NCBI GenBank assembly: GCA_013407085.1
Contig: JACCGJ010001511.1
Location: 1-64,000 of the forward strand
From: Atriophallophorus winterbourni
Lineage: Eukaryota; Platyhelminthes; Trematoda; Plagiorchiida; Microphallidae
Direction: 5' to 3'
DNA length: 64,000 nucleotides
The notes under the pieces: generated by a model
Database searches by the model: none
Seen by the model: the letters and a program-made list of their open reading frames with translations, nothing else
What the model was told of the DNA's origin: nothing
Position numbers and translations under genes: made by a program
Part shown: piece by piece, positions 54,001 to 62,224 of the stretch
Position numbering within the stretch: the first letter of the stretch is position 1
How the letters are laid out: each line of letters begins with the position of its first letter

Positions 54001-56633
54001 CAAGAACACATGTTTCAGTATGCTCGACGTTTTTATTCTTGGACTTCTCTGCTATCTTGGCTAACTACGCCGAGTTCGATCCTCCGCAAGCGATGCAATC
54101 GGTTATCTAAGTATCAACCGTTGGTGGAAAAAGTAAAACTTCTGAGTTGTAACCCTCATTACGCTAATATTGCTCATCAAGATGGCAGAACAGAAACTGT
54201 ATCACTCCATCGTTTAGCCCCAACAGTTCGAAAAACGACAACAGACCTTTTTAATCATCCTGTCTCTGATACGAACATCGGACAAAGGACCTCGGATGTA
54301 ACAAAAGAAGACCACAACATTGCATCGCGATTAGTGAAAATGTTATGATGTCATTGCAATAAACCCATACCCCTATTTACACGGAACTACTAGAAAAGCA
54401 GCAACGTGTTCGCCCGTACGGTCTAAGAAACCGAGAAACCTAAAATTAATTTTATCTGAACATTAATTCAATCGTACAAGCTAATTCAAAACAAAGCAGT
54501 GGTAAATGTTATGATTATTAATTGCTTGTGCTGTACTCCTTTTGCATACTGCTACTAAATTACATGTACTTTTTACATTTCAGCACATGTACTCTCGTTC
54601 TAGATAAGTAAAGCGTTACTTATTTTATATGAACGTGACTTCCTTTTGAACTCAATTCGGATCATATTCTACAACATAACAATGGTCAATTCAACCAACA
54701 AAATATTTCTGTTTATATGATTCATATTTGAATAAAATATTAGGAAAAGTCAAAGAATGCATCATAAACACAGGTCTCAACATGCTACCTTCAGTACTAT
54801 GTCTGCGAACAGCAGAATTGCGGTTTTATGGTGTGTGATGGATACAAATGCAAATTGAGATCTTTGATTATATTTTAAATTATTGCATTTAACTTTCATT
54901 TTACGTGACATTAACCTCTGTAAATCTTAAATACCAGTAGTAGGAATCCCGATCTGATACACTTAGAAATTGTCGCACTTTTCCTAGTACATCTAACAAC
55001 GTATAGCCAGAACAATTTTAAACAGAAATTTCGATGAACGAGTCAGAGGAAATAAATATTAAATTGATTACTTATCTAGATTAATTATTTTAAAGTCAAC
55101 AGAAGATTTTTCGCTATAAAATCGATTTCGAGTTACCAGATTAAATAATATTCCATTTGTGATCTAGGTTTTTCACTCATTTTCTTATATCAATTGAATA
55201 ATCAAACTTAGAACAATGGTGCTTAAAAACTTCGTACTTAGTAATTGCTTTATGCTGGATTAGTTGAAATGTCGACCATTTATTGATTATTTCATGATTT
55301 CGCGATATTTTAGTACAAACAGTCGAAGGAAATCATAGTAGAGTTCCTGATATTATTTTAGCATAACGAATAAAATAATCAGAACTTTTGCTTGTGTAAT
55401 CGGAATTACACATGGGTACGTTACGGTCATTTAAGTAACGGATTCAAGGGCTTGACCCCCTGTCGTTTATCAAGAAGAAGAAGAAGAAGTATAGGAATAT
55501 TGGATATTTAATCAGACAAATCCTCTCAGTCCACAAAATAGTCGGAAAATAATATTGAGGAACCAATTCAAAACATAATATTTCACTATATAGAAGTTTG
55601 TAAGAGAACGTTTTCTCCAATACGACTGGAGTATTCGTATCTTTGCAAAGCGATATGCACATTTCAACAACGTCTTTCGGGGAACTAACCCTAGCTACGG
55701 ATCGCCTAGATGACAATAATAAAATTTAACTACTGTTTCAGGGCTTCTTAAAACTAACCTTGTGTTATCTACCGGATTTCGGCAAACAGTGTGAAACTTG
55801 TAGTAGAATATCAGTGTGAAATTAAAAATAAGACAGTAGAAAATTAAACACTCATGTCTCCGAAAGTTGTTCCTGGCAAAGCTGCAAAAAACGCATCGAA
55901 GGTCAAAATACCCAAGGTCGACAAAATGAGAAGCGACGGAGGAAGGAGAGTTTTGTCATCTAATTATACTGATGCCAACATAGTTAAATAGGTTACCAAT
56001 GTGATAATGGAAAATTTGCTCCTCAAAAAACTAAACTAACTCCTTAAGACGAAAGAGCATATGCTCTCCATTTAGCAAACAGGAGACTAACATTTGATTT
56101 CCTAACAAAAAGATAAGGTATACAGGGTACGCAATAATATAACGACGCAAGATATCTGAACGCTGTTGTTTGGAAAGAGCATCTATCAGAATATTTTGAA
56201 TGAAAAATTTTAAATAAAAAATTCATATTACATATCTCATCTACGAACCAACAACTTTCATGAAAAAATAATATGACATCAAAAAATTTAAAATATGTAA
56301 CATTATTATGTAAATTTTTGCTCTAAATATAAATCGATATTTAGTTTCGAAAATTTAGCAAAATTTTCAATTGGGCCCACCTCCTTCTAAATCATCTCTT
56401 AGAACTGTATCAAACAGCACAATGCTGTCACTAAATTGGAGTTTCTTTGTCTTTTTTGGCTCACTGGATATTGTATTATATTTCGAATCGTATTCTTCCC
56501 ATTTTTTCAACTGATTTTTCCGCTCCGTTTTAGCTTTATCAAGTCTTTGCATATCAAGCTTTCGCAGAGGTATGGTTGGGGATCTGATATTTTCTTGATT
56601 GGTAGAATCCATTCGAAAATTGTTGTCAATCAT
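29614..56633 (-). CDS. PPP1R16: Protein phosphatase 1 regulatory subunit 16-like (TIMAP/MYPT3), ankyrin repeats and CaaX box
   Basis: Nine minus-strand exons in order: 56633-56381, 47735-47516, 43528-43422, 39057-38933, 37903-37778, 36213-36138, 34070-33944, 31396-31102, 29880-29614. All are GT-AG and all phases match, giving 531 codons (MYPT3 and TIMAP are 528 and 567). Exon 1 has a basic helix (RKNQLKKWEE) and KKLQFSDSIVLFD, a PP1-docking site with Leu in place of Val (residues 64-67). Ankyrin repeats follow, including DGVTPLHQACI, CEQWTPLHAAAKN, a degenerate ILAINTDCSIPIDM, the linker GIQDPAVQLARAEPERRML, IHIAAACGFSEV and EGWTPAHIATFW. A basic RRRR stretch precedes a Ser-rich tail that ends ACCRNCTIM, a CaaX prenylation motif with nearby Cys. 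The family anchors PP1 at membranes. Exon 4 uses the acceptor at 39058, not the nearer-looking CAG at 39083, which breaks phase. Upstream exons are possible. Confidence 0.88.
30005..30090 (-). repeat. Repeat F copy 1 in PPP1R16 intron 8
   Basis: The minus strand reads TGACTATCACCTTTGGTCTG followed by GTGTCAGAAG, matching 38715-38785 on the plus strand. Short, of unknown origin. Confidence 0.5.
30275..30740 (+). pseudogene. RTE-like LINE 3' fragment (third RTE family)
   Basis: Frame 30285-30584 gives YGSETWTTRARHEQKLNAF, RRILNISWMDKVTNAEVL, LRWLGHVYRMENGRIPKDLL, then continues with frame breaks through LDRSHFGGTV-like and QIQLLAANRRS-like segments. It is the same family as the fragments at 2855, 5542 and 48190-50540. 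Inserted antisense in a PPP1R16 intron. Inactive. Confidence 0.75.
31809..32346 (-). mobile_element. Repeat B copy 3 with target-site duplication
   Basis: A 538 bp element with ACTTTAC units at the left and CCCCCGGCAATGAGAACC at the right. It is flanked by AATCACTGTTTT at 31797-31808 and 32347-32358. This duplication defines the element ends and shows the family retroposes. The TTTAC run would be the 3' tail of a minus-strand insertion. Confidence 0.8.
32360..33165. other. PPP1R16 intron 7, nothing recognised
   Basis: No repeat family or exon candidate was seen here apart from chance ORFs. Confidence 0.4.
33170..33790 (+). pseudogene. Decayed LINE C-terminal region
   Basis: Frame 33200-33479 reads an RT thumb-like tail: STYVCPHIKYAIPAWDPWL, ETPQRRATKLVLGLSNYPY, LKILNLHSAQYRRKRGAQI. 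After a stop it continues with broken frames and ends in ATCTATGAATAAATCTATGA repeats, a CR1/I-like 3' tail. Related in layout to 42326-42960 and 44220-45120. Confidence 0.65.
34175..34655. other. PPP1R16 intron 6, nothing recognised
   Basis: AT-rich; ends in TGAATGAATGAGAGC, possibly an old retroposon tail. Confidence 0.35.
34690..35065 (+). pseudogene. Old LINE 3' end fragment
   Basis: Nucleotide-level match to 44795-45120: shared CCAAGGACATCCACTAAGAC, ATACGTGCTATATTTTTTAG and CAAACGAACATCATT segments. Frames are destroyed. Confidence 0.65.
35573..35614 (+). ncRNA. Hammerhead ribozyme motif B (core G5 changed)
   Basis: 5' strand CTCCAC pairs perfectly with GTGGAG at 35609-35614 (stem I). 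Core is CTAATGA (35579-35585), with A where catalytic G5 is expected. Stem II is GGC-AAACA-GCC with a C/A closing mismatch. GAAA at 35599-35602, then ACC/GGU and A as the cleavage-site base. The architecture is complete, but the G5 change predicts little or no self-cleavage. Confidence 0.7.
35813..35854 (+). ncRNA. Hammerhead ribozyme motif C
   Basis: Intact CTGATGA at 35819-35825, stem II GGC-AAACA-GCC, GAAA at 35839-35842, ACC/GGU, and U at the cleavage site (35848). Stem I is weakened: CTCCAC against GTTGTA keeps three of six pairs. The core lies 240 bp after motif B. Confidence 0.7.
36890..37145 (-). pseudogene. RTE-like LINE 3' fragment in PPP1R16 intron 5
   Basis: Minus strand reads WFGHVCRMDPSLHTKVAMHR, KRKRGRPKETWRRTLEREL and ends FASCATRQGED, then a TGAATGAATGAATG tail at the 36886 end. 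Same family as 27050-27892, about 80 codons only. Sense to PPP1R16. Confidence 0.8.
38160..38930. other. PPP1R16 intron 4; repeat F copy 2 inside
   Basis: 38715-38785 carries repeat F (TCCTGACTATCACCCTTGGT, CTTCTGTGTCAGAAGTG), the plus-strand match of 30005-30090. Nothing else is recognised. Confidence 0.45.
39693..39734 (+). ncRNA. Hammerhead ribozyme motif E (decayed core)
   Basis: TTGATGA at 39699-39705 (C3 to T), perfect stem II GTGC-AAACA-GCAC, AAAA in place of GAAA at 39719-39722, then ACC/GGU and C. Two core positions are changed, so probably inactive. Confidence 0.6.
39927..39968 (+). ncRNA. Hammerhead ribozyme motif D, all conserved residues present
   Basis: Stem I 5' strand CCCTAT; CTGATGA at 39933-39939; stem II GTGC (39940-39943), loop AAACA, GCAC (39949-39952); GAAA at 39953-39956; stem III ACC/GGU (39956-39961) with no loop; C at 39962; stem I 3' strand GTGGGG (39963-39968). 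Stem I pairs over six positions, two of them G-U. This fits the hammerhead consensus fully, with GUC before the predicted cut after 39962. A loopless 3 bp stem III cannot close in cis, but ACCGGU is self-complementary, so two copies could form a dimer, as known for some animal retroelement hammerheads. Activity is inferred, not shown. Confidence 0.8.
40050..40850. other. PPP1R16 intron 3, nothing recognised
   Basis: AT-rich, with chance ORFs only. Confidence 0.35.
40858..41180 (+). repeat. Repeat C copy 2
   Basis: Matches 25185-25500: CACCAACCTATCAACGGGG, CCATTGCCTTGTGGGTAAAG, a GACCCCCTAAACG segment, CAACGATGACGATGATGACA, then the M-related GGCACGATATCTGTAACAGA and an ATAATAATA end. Truncated at the left relative to copy 1. 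Confidence 0.7.
41208..41402 (-). other. Open protein-like segment, unassigned
   Basis: After an AG at 41403 the minus strand is open for about 64 codons, including MPFYRDVIQLSPCDDEVESD and ITYDDFIAPKLW, with a GT after CTATG (about 41290). The composition looks protein-like, but neither border phase fits the PPP1R16 exons around it (phase 1 to phase 1 needed). It could be a fragment of an unrecognised element. Confidence 0.2.
41632..41864. mobile_element. MITE with ~35 bp terminal inverted repeats
   Basis: Left end ACCGTATTTTAACATTTTTC then GGACTATAAGGTCGCACAT; right end ATGTGCGCCTTATAGTCC then GAAAAATACGG, its reverse complement with few changes. The terminus CGTATTTTTCGGACTATAAG is a motif shared by widespread animal DNA-transposon derivatives (recalled, not searched). 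About 230 bp, with no coding capacity. An internal inverted repeat (GAATGTTCACCTCTGAACATTC) lies near the middle. Lies in PPP1R16 intron 3. Confidence 0.75.
41870..42320. other. PPP1R16 intron 3, nothing recognised
   Basis: No shared repeat or exon candidate. Confidence 0.35.
42326..42960 (-). pseudogene. LINE RT C-terminal fragment
   Basis: Two joined minus-strand frames: HKCQIFKLGNPYLSYTFL, a thumb-like segment ENQSVIRDRLKACVQRT, then CTLERRHIRVELILTCRIIH. Layout matches 44220-45120 and 33170-33790 (CR1/I-like C-termini). Inactive. Confidence 0.6.
43540..44210. other. PPP1R16 intron 2, nothing recognised
   Basis: AT-rich; minus-strand ORFs at 44062-43880 and 44213-44025 carry no domain. 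Confidence 0.35.
44220..45120 (+). pseudogene. LINE RT C-terminal fragment, longest of this family
   Basis: Frames in series: DLDSVSNWATMNDMSFNIQK (after the RT catalytic box), KCKILHLGKNVPWTYRLG, then RRANRLFGILRRIFG, PTMEYALEVWAPWL, MGLRNVPYTERFRRLDLCDF and a tail ending with ILWCCKVLTFL. Several frameshifts and a stop at 44702. The last 330 bp recur at 34725-35065. Antisense in PPP1R16 intron 2. Confidence 0.7.
45125..46855. other. PPP1R16 intron 2, nothing recognised
   Basis: AT-rich, with no shared repeat detected and only chance ORFs. Confidence 0.35.
46860..47070 (+). repeat. Repeat D copy with a hammerhead relic
   Basis: Inverted hairpin GGTTGGCACGACCAACC at about 46897, then CAACAGTGGCTTACAAG, CTACTGTCCCAACCTGATGA (core at 47039-47045) and ATTAAACAGC. 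Stem II and the GAAA box are lost, so this copy is not a ribozyme. Confidence 0.6.
47963..48036. repeat. TA then TTTA microsatellite
   Basis: (TA)n of about 40 bp runs into (TTTA)n of about 30 bp. Lies directly before the RTE LINE relic. Confidence 0.9.
48190..50540 (+). pseudogene. RTE-like LINE, decayed, endonuclease missing
   Basis: A linker region is open at 48196-48753 (KTIPLESASETWESIKHCTC, EVQQTARRCANNYLAEISLS). RT starts at 48816 (PPTLDELNRAINLWANGKVP, DDDGIPPELIKCCR, DTKIITLFKKKGDRGNCNNY), followed by a shifted SGFRRRRSTADMIFSLRQL. The catalytic-box region is destroyed around 49300-49650. The C-terminus returns at 49680 (QLDTEIDKRIGRAAVILSRL) and in broken frames to 50520. Same family as 30275-30740. 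Antisense in PPP1R16 intron 1. Confidence 0.8.
50550..53500. other. PPP1R16 intron 1, AT-rich, no gene
   Basis: Nearly 3 kb with no recognisable exon or repeat, except a degenerate CAT-repeat tract at 51988-52063, which could be the tail of a lost minus-strand RTE LINE (those tails are ATG repeats). Confidence 0.45.
53510..54500 (+). pseudogene. Ty3/gypsy integrase relic
   Basis: Broken frames. Near 53590-53770 lie degraded pieces of the integrase core. At 53835-53890 SAYNPQGNGQVELLNGT-like sequence carries the Glu motif. The frame 54010-54348 gives the C-terminal GPY/F-like module YQPLVEKVKLLSCNPHYANI and DGRTETVSLHRLAPT. Same family as 8041-9650, since both have QQQRVRPY near the end. Inactive. 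Confidence 0.7.
54505..54680 (+). repeat. Putative LTR remnant after the gypsy relic
   Basis: Begins TGTTATGATTATTAATTGC after the pol end and holds TCTAGATAAGTAAAGCGTTA, matching the putative LTR at 9652-9900. Boundaries uncertain. Confidence 0.4.
54690..55850. other. PPP1R16 intron 1, no gene recognised
   Basis: AT-rich. A minus-strand ORF at 55716-55444 (MSSRRSVARVSSPKDVVEM) has a coding look for about 35 residues, but no family or partner exon was found. An AAG microsatellite is at 55471-55489. Confidence 0.35.
55855..55985 (+). pseudogene. Histone H2B-like N-terminal relic
   Basis: ATG at 55855 opens a 45-codon frame, MSPKVVPGKAAKNASKVKI then PKVDKMR, like the basic H2B N-terminal tail. 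About 25 codons in, a one-base shift moves the H2B-like reading to another frame (RRRKESFVI in place of the usual RRRKESYAI), which then meets a stop. No histone fold follows. Best read as a truncated, frameshifted H2B fragment; the assignment rests on the tail and the RRKES box only. Confidence 0.45.
55990..56366. other. Nothing recognised
   Basis: AT-rich sequence just downstream of PPP1R16 exon 1 (start of intron 1). Confidence 0.35.
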
Positions 56634-56828
56634 GTTAACAACGTTATCACAAACAGTTTTTTAATATTGTATCAAAAACAAGGTCATAAACTTGACATTA
56701 CTTTAAAACAAATTGCTTTCACGCGCCTATGAAATTATTTTCAATTATACGGTTCTTGTGCAGAAGTCAACCTTAATCGATCAGCATCATCTGCTGTAGA
56801 TCATTATGTACGGTAACAATGAATCGGT

Positions 56829-57252
56829 CATGTAAGATATATTTTTATAAGTGTTTGTAATGCAGTAAAATTTATGGAATTTTTCTGTAAACATTTTTGT
56901 TTGTATCAATCAATGTACACTTTTTGAATTGTACCCGGATTTTACGAATATAAATTTTCGTTTGCTCGGAGTTCCCCTTCTCATCTCCTTCGATACCCGT
57001 ACTGCGTGCTTGGATTTCTGACTGTGGATTGTGGAAAGATTGCTTGCCTGCTATAAAGGGACCGCTCCATATTTCAGCCGCATCTAATTCTTGGATTTAC
57101 CGCGGTGATAATACTTTGACGTTTGGACCGGAATAGTCGATTGCCAAGCTGGGGAGAATCGCTTACAGTTCAATCGAAGAATTATTGTGAGTGGTTACCT
57201 TTTCACTTTTTACACATTTACTGTAATTTCACGTAGCCTGAACCACCACAAT
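56829..57252 (+). repeat. Probable 5' LTR and leader of the gypsy element
   Basis: Lies between PPP1R16 exon 1 and gag. It has a TATA-like GCTATAAAGGGACCG at about 57049 and ends near ACCACCACA at 57252. The following TGGTGAGCCCGA fits a primer-binding site for tRNA-Trp with one mismatch, as used by CsRn1-type elements (known for the clade). No second LTR is in the window, so the left border is a guess. Confidence 0.4.
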
Positions 57253-57255
57253 TTG

Positions 57256-57267
57256 GTGAGCCCGATT
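57256..57267 (+). other. Candidate primer-binding site (tRNA-Trp type)
   Basis: TGGTGAGCCCGA, about 80 bases before gag. One mismatch to the usual tRNA-Trp complement over 12 bases. Confidence 0.5.
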
Positions 57268-57333
57268 ATTTTCGCTATAGCATACTACCCACTATTTTGA
57301 TTTTGTAGCATATTTTTACATTTTTCCATCAAT

Positions 57334-58440
57334 ATGGACAGTATTCCACAGGCAGCACCTATCCCAGCAGATATTGGTCATATATCACTTCCTGAGTTTG
57401 GCGTAGCTAACCCTAGATTATGGTTCGCTCAAGTAGAAGCTATTTTAGAAACTCGACGCATTACTAGCCAAAAAGCAATGTACTGTTACGTCATAGGAAG
57501 TTTACCACACGCAGTCGCATCCGAAGTTGCTGATATCATATACAACAGACCTGCTGATAAACCGTATGATGTACTGAAATCAGCTTTGATATCGCGTATA
57601 GCAGCATCTGATGCGAAAAACTTACGCAAATTACTCTCGGGTATCGAACTAGGTGACAATACACCGTCGCAACTCCTTCGCCGAATGATCGAGTTACAGG
57701 GTACAACACCAGTTGGCGAACCGATTTTAAAAGAATTGTGGCTGCAAAGACTACCCAACGATGTTCAAAAAGCACTTTCGGTGGTCGAAGATTACAAGTT
57801 AGATAAGCTTGCTGCCATCGCCGATCGAGTGTATGAACATCATAAGCCAACCATTGCAGTAGTACAATCGCCTCATAAACCAACTCCTTCAACTTTAGAA
57901 TCAGAGATCTCCGAGTTGAACTCGCGACTCGACGAACTTTGCATGCATATACATACTTCACGAAATGATCGATCTCGGTCATCACAGAGACACAGTCCGA
58001 ATGGACGATATTCACGAAGTCGGAGTAAAGGGCCAGGTCTTTGCTATTACCACCGCAGATTCGGTGAACGCGCCTACAAATGCACCAGACCCTGCAGTTT
58101 TGTTTCCAAATCTAACGAGCAGGGAAAACGATTATACCAGGCAGTAGGAACGGCTGCACTGCCTGGCAACAAAGTTAGCCGTCTCCTCTATATCTCTGAC
58201 AACACAACGAAATTGCGTTTTCTGGTAGACACCGGTGCGAAACTCAGTGTCATCCCACCTAACGAAACCGAACGCAAGTGTCCGTCGGGATTGACCCTTC
58301 AGGCGGCCAACGGTACTCGGATAGCCACTTATGGTCATCGGTCCCTCGCGGTAGACCTGGGCTTACGAAGATCGTTCCACTGGGTGTTCACCATTGCAGA
58401 TGTGAAAACTCCGATTTTGGGTGCAGATTTTTTTGTCTAA
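57334..58440 (+). CDS. Ty3/gypsy (CsRn1-like) Gag plus protease
   Basis: A 368-codon frame. A capsid-like region starts near [20 protein letters not shown], and the zinc knuckle [18 protein letters not shown] has the CHCC pattern that marks CsRn1-type gypsy elements in place of the usual CCHC. The aspartic protease follows with [13 protein letters not shown] (catalytic Asp) and ILGADFF near the end. The frame stops right after a run of seven T (58430-58437), while the protease-RT linker continues in the +1 frame, so either one T was gained or the shift is translational; a mutation is more likely because it cuts a conserved stretch. The element stands 5' to PPP1R16, on the opposite strand. Confidence 0.82.
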   Translation: MDSIPQAAPIPADIGHISLPEFGVANPRLWFAQVEAILETRRITSQKAMYCYVIGSLPHAVASEVADIIYNRPADKPYDVLKSALISRIAASDAKNLRKLLSGIELGDNTPSQLLRRMIELQGTTPVGEPILKELWLQRLPNDVQKALSVVEDYKLDKLAAIADRVYEHHKPTIAVVQSPHKPTPSTLESEISELNSRLDELCMHIHTSRNDRSRSSQRHSPNGRYSRSRSKGPGLCYYHRRFGERAYKCTRPCSFVSKSNEQGKRLYQAVGTAALPGNKVSRLLYISDNTTKLRFLVDTGAKLSVIPPNETERKCPSGLTLQAANGTRIATYGHRSLAVDLGLRRSFHWVFTIADVKTPILGADFFV

Positions 58441-60527
58441 TTTCAACCTCGCGGTGGACATAAGCCAACGAAGGCTTATTGATAACACCACGAAGTTAAA
58501 TTCAATAGGCAAATACCATTACACACCCATACAGTCTATTCGAGTTTTAACTCCACTCGTCACCCAGCCTTGTAAGGAACTCATAGTCCAGTTTCCGGAG
58601 ATCTTCAAACCACAGTCATTCACAAATGTGGTCAAACACCAGGTCGAACACCACATTGTCACACGTGGCCCTCCAGTTTTTGCCAAACCACGTAGACTAG
58701 CTCCAAACAAACTGGCGATCGCCAAACAAGAGTTTGAACATATGTTGGAGCTAGGAATCATCCGCCCGTCGACCTCACCATGGGCTTCTCCACTACATAT
58801 GGTTGAAAAAAGTACCGCAGATACGTGGCGCCCATGCGGAGATTATAGGGCACTTAATCGCATTACGGTACCAGACCGTTACCCCATTCCACACATCCAC
58901 GATTTTACGGCGTCCCTAAACGGAAAAACCGTGTTCTCGAAGCTTGACCTAGTACGCGCCTATCACCAAATCCCCGTTGCGAAGGAAGATATCCCTAAAA
59001 CGGCTGTCACGACACCATTTGGCTTATATGAATTCGTACGAATGCCATTTGGCCTCCGAAATGCCGCACAAACTTTCCAGCGTTTTATGGATCAAGTATT
59101 TAAGGGATTGCCCTTCGTATACGTTTATATTGATGACGTGCTAATTGCTAGCAACACATCGAAAGAACATGTTGAGCATCTTCGAGAGGTTTTTCAGCGC
59201 CTATCTCAGTATGGGATTGTCGTGAATCCAGATAAATGCATCTTCCATGTGGAAACACTAGACTTTCTCGGTCACCGCATCGATTCAACCGGAATTAAAC
59301 CCGTTGAACAGAAAGTCTCTGCCATCCGCGATTATCCATGCCCGAGTTCAATCCGCCAGTTGCGCCGATTTTTGGGCCTAGTTAACTACTATAGACGATT
59401 CATTCCTCATTGCGCGAAGTTAGCTCAACCGCTTACAGATTTACTTCGCTGCAAAGAAAGAAATTTTTCAATGAATCCACAAGCGATCGAAGCTTTTGAC
59501 GCGCTTAAATCCGCCTTCGAGCAGGCGACAACTCTGACGTATATATCAGCTGAGACAGATGCTCACTTATCGCTTGTTTCCGACGCATCAAACAGAGCGG
59601 TAGGTGCAGTACTCCAACAAGAGGTCGATAACACGATTAGACCCTAAGCCTTCTTCTCACGCCGACTACAGCCAGCGCAGACACGATATAGTACCTTTGG
59701 TCGCGAGCTCCTCGCTGTTTATTATTCCATCCGCCATTTCCGGCATTTACTCGAAGGTCGCAGTTTTACGGTTTACACCGACCACAAACCGTTAACGTTT
59801 GCACTCGCCACAACTTCCGACCGTTATTCACCGCGAGAAATACGTCAATTAGTCTACATCTCCCAATTCACGAGCGACAATCGTTACCTATCCGGCTCGT
59901 CAAAAACAGTGGCGGATACGTTTTCTCGGATTCAACTGAGTGCCATCGACCTGCCTGGAATCGATTTGGAACAACTAGCACGTTCGCAGAAATCTGATCC
60001 GGTACTAAGTCGCTATGAAACTTCAGAGATGGAAAACAACCCGCCGAGTCCCGATACCCGATTCTCCACATTACCTGGTTTGTGACATGGCAACAGGAAA
60101 GCCGCGTCCGATCGTCCCATCAGACATGAGACGTAGAGTTTTTGAACATCCGGGAGTAAGAGCAACACGAAAATTAATCAGTTCTCGCTACCTCTGGTCT
60201 GACATGCATAAAGACATACAACTCTGGACAAAAAGTTGCTTGCGATGTCAACAGAGCAAGGTTCAACGACACACTGTCAGCTATCCTGGTACGTTCACAC
60301 CAGTTACTGAACGTTTCTAACACGTGCATTTGGATCTCGTGGGCACACAAGCAGTCTCTAACGGATGTTGCTACATACTTACCTGCATTGATCGTTTTAC
60401 GCGTTGGCCAATGGCAGTAGCAATCCCTGATATCAGTGCAGAAACTGTTGCTAAAGCTTTTGTTCAGCACTGGATCAGTAATTTTGGCGTACCAATGGTA
60501 GCCAACATTGGTAATAAAATGTTCTAA
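58421..60527 (+). pseudogene. Ty3/gypsy (CsRn1-like) Pol: RT, RNase H, truncated integrase
   Basis: Open from 58421 to 59647. RT motifs are [54 protein letters not shown] and catalytic [10 protein letters not shown]. RNase H starts with [17 protein letters not shown] and continues after a TAA at 59645 with FTVYTDHKPLTFALA. A frameshift near 60010 precedes the integrase zinc finger (HPGVRATRKLISSRYLW, CLRCQ). A second stop at 60318 lies before [13 protein letters not shown] (first catalytic Asp). Sequence identity to the family ends at about 60527, where a CR1-like LINE begins, so the second Asp and the Glu are lost. Three lesions plus truncation: inactive. Confidence 0.85.
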
Positions 60528-60529
60528 AA

Positions 60530-61560
60530 TATTCAACAATGATGATACTTAACGCAGATCCAGTATCCAAATGAGAAAATACGGTAGCCATTTATATTAA
60601 CAGAAAAGTTGCGATCAGTGAGAAAAGCATTGAACCACGAAATAGGTTTCCAGTAAAACCTTCAGCAGATAATTTTGAGAGTAGTAGATTCTGCGAGACC
60701 CTGTCAAAGCTTCAAAAATATCAATGAATACAACAATGACTCTTAGTCCTGAATATAGTGATTGTGTCGAGTAATTAAGAAATTCTAGTCGACAAGTGAT
60801 GCAAGATTTTCTTTTTAGAAATCCGTGCTGGTTTGATATGAAATAGTTTGGTGTCAAGTATGCTAGGGTGGCCTGCCTGTCAAGCTTCTCAAATATTCTA
60901 GATAGAAATGGTGTGTGATTATTGCGTAGATAATTGGTAACCATATGTGATGATATGGACTTGGGTCTAGGTATAAAAACTGAATGTTTTCATTCTCAGT
61001 CAAACGTTCCTGATTTGATGGATGCATTGAACAGATTAAGTATTATTAAGAAAAAGTCTTTAAATTGCAAATTGCTGGTACGAAACCTGTTTGGTCCTGT
61101 CTGTAGATGATTGCAACTTATTTACAAACTGTACGTTTGTCAGAGAGTTTAATTGTAATGGCGACTAACGTATCGCATGAAGGGTGTGTGATTACCACTG
61201 GATGAGATTTTTTATTATAAGATGCGCTTAAAAATACAAGAAATTTCTCACAATCAGCACAAGCATCAGTTATTAATGTGCACTCATTGCAAGATCGATT
61301 TTGTTCAATGAAGTAGCTTATGCTATCTGAAGTTCCCGATGTTCTAGCGTTGATTAATCTAGATAATGCTTTCTGCTTTCACGGGATTTGAGGAATTTAC
61401 ACTGATTCAAAACCAGTTTGTGGTTTAATGTTTGTAATAATGTGTCATATAGTTCGTAAGCACGCAGAAAAGAAAAGATGTCATGCTTATTACGAGCACA
61501 TGATGTTACGAACTTAATTTACTTTTCTATTTTTTGAGCTTTATTCTATCTGGGGCGTCT
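60530..61560 (-). pseudogene. Decayed CR1-like LINE, middle part
   Basis: The minus strand reads NYLRNNHTPFLSRIFEKLD, SNQHGFLKRKSCITCRLEFL and VVFIDIFEAL (RT motifs in 60944-60615), with upstream broken sequence to about 61560 that resembles 63660-63960. It is the same family as 62225-64000 but much older. Its 3' side abuts the gypsy integrase. Confidence 0.65.
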
Positions 61561-61564
61561 AGAA

Positions 61565-62220
61565 TGTATAGTAGCGGATTTCACTAGTAACTCAGATATT
61601 TTATTAAGAAAGATTTCTAAGAATATATTCAAAATTTACAGAAAGGAAACATTCAGTACAATCATCGTTTTTAAAGAGGTTAACAGAGAGTTCCCTGTCT
61701 AGGTAACAAATTAAAAAAATGAATAAATTTAAATAAATAAATAAATTTTATACTTGGAAATCCGAGGCATGTTAAACATGATCAATAATTTCCAAAAGCT
61801 TTGTACAATCAGATTATAGTATGTCCATTTGCAAAAACAATTTGTTCAAGGTCATTTGTTCCACCGGAATTTAACGTTCAATAAATATAAAGGTAACGGT
61901 ATTTAAAGTTGCTTTCAGGTAATCGGTATGTGTTTTGATATAGTAAGAAAAACAGTTATTGTAAGGAAAAGTCTGGAATGTCTTTGGAAAAACTGATGTT
62001 CAACAGATAAGGTCCATCGAAGATGCGTGAAGAACCTCTATTGTTGATGTTCCGAAATTTTTCATTTTGATTGTTTGAAACAGATTGATCTTTCCTGAAC
62101 ACGAACCGTTTTTTAAATCGCTAGGCAAAGGTGATTTATTTCACTAGTTTGAGGTCTGGGGGCCAGTTTTATTTTGGTGCGGATTGAGAATTTTGCTGTG
62201 GAGAAAAAAACTCAGAAGCG
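61565..62220. other. Nothing recognised
   Basis: AT-rich, with a short AAAT microsatellite at 61725-61746. May contain further decayed LINE sequence, but no motif is readable. Confidence 0.35.
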
Positions 62221-62224
62221 AGAG

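Noticed and set aside
58428..58440. Programmed -1 frameshift at the T run
   Set aside because: The heptamer is aligned for -1 slippage, but RT lies in the +1 frame, so a -1 shift would not reach it.
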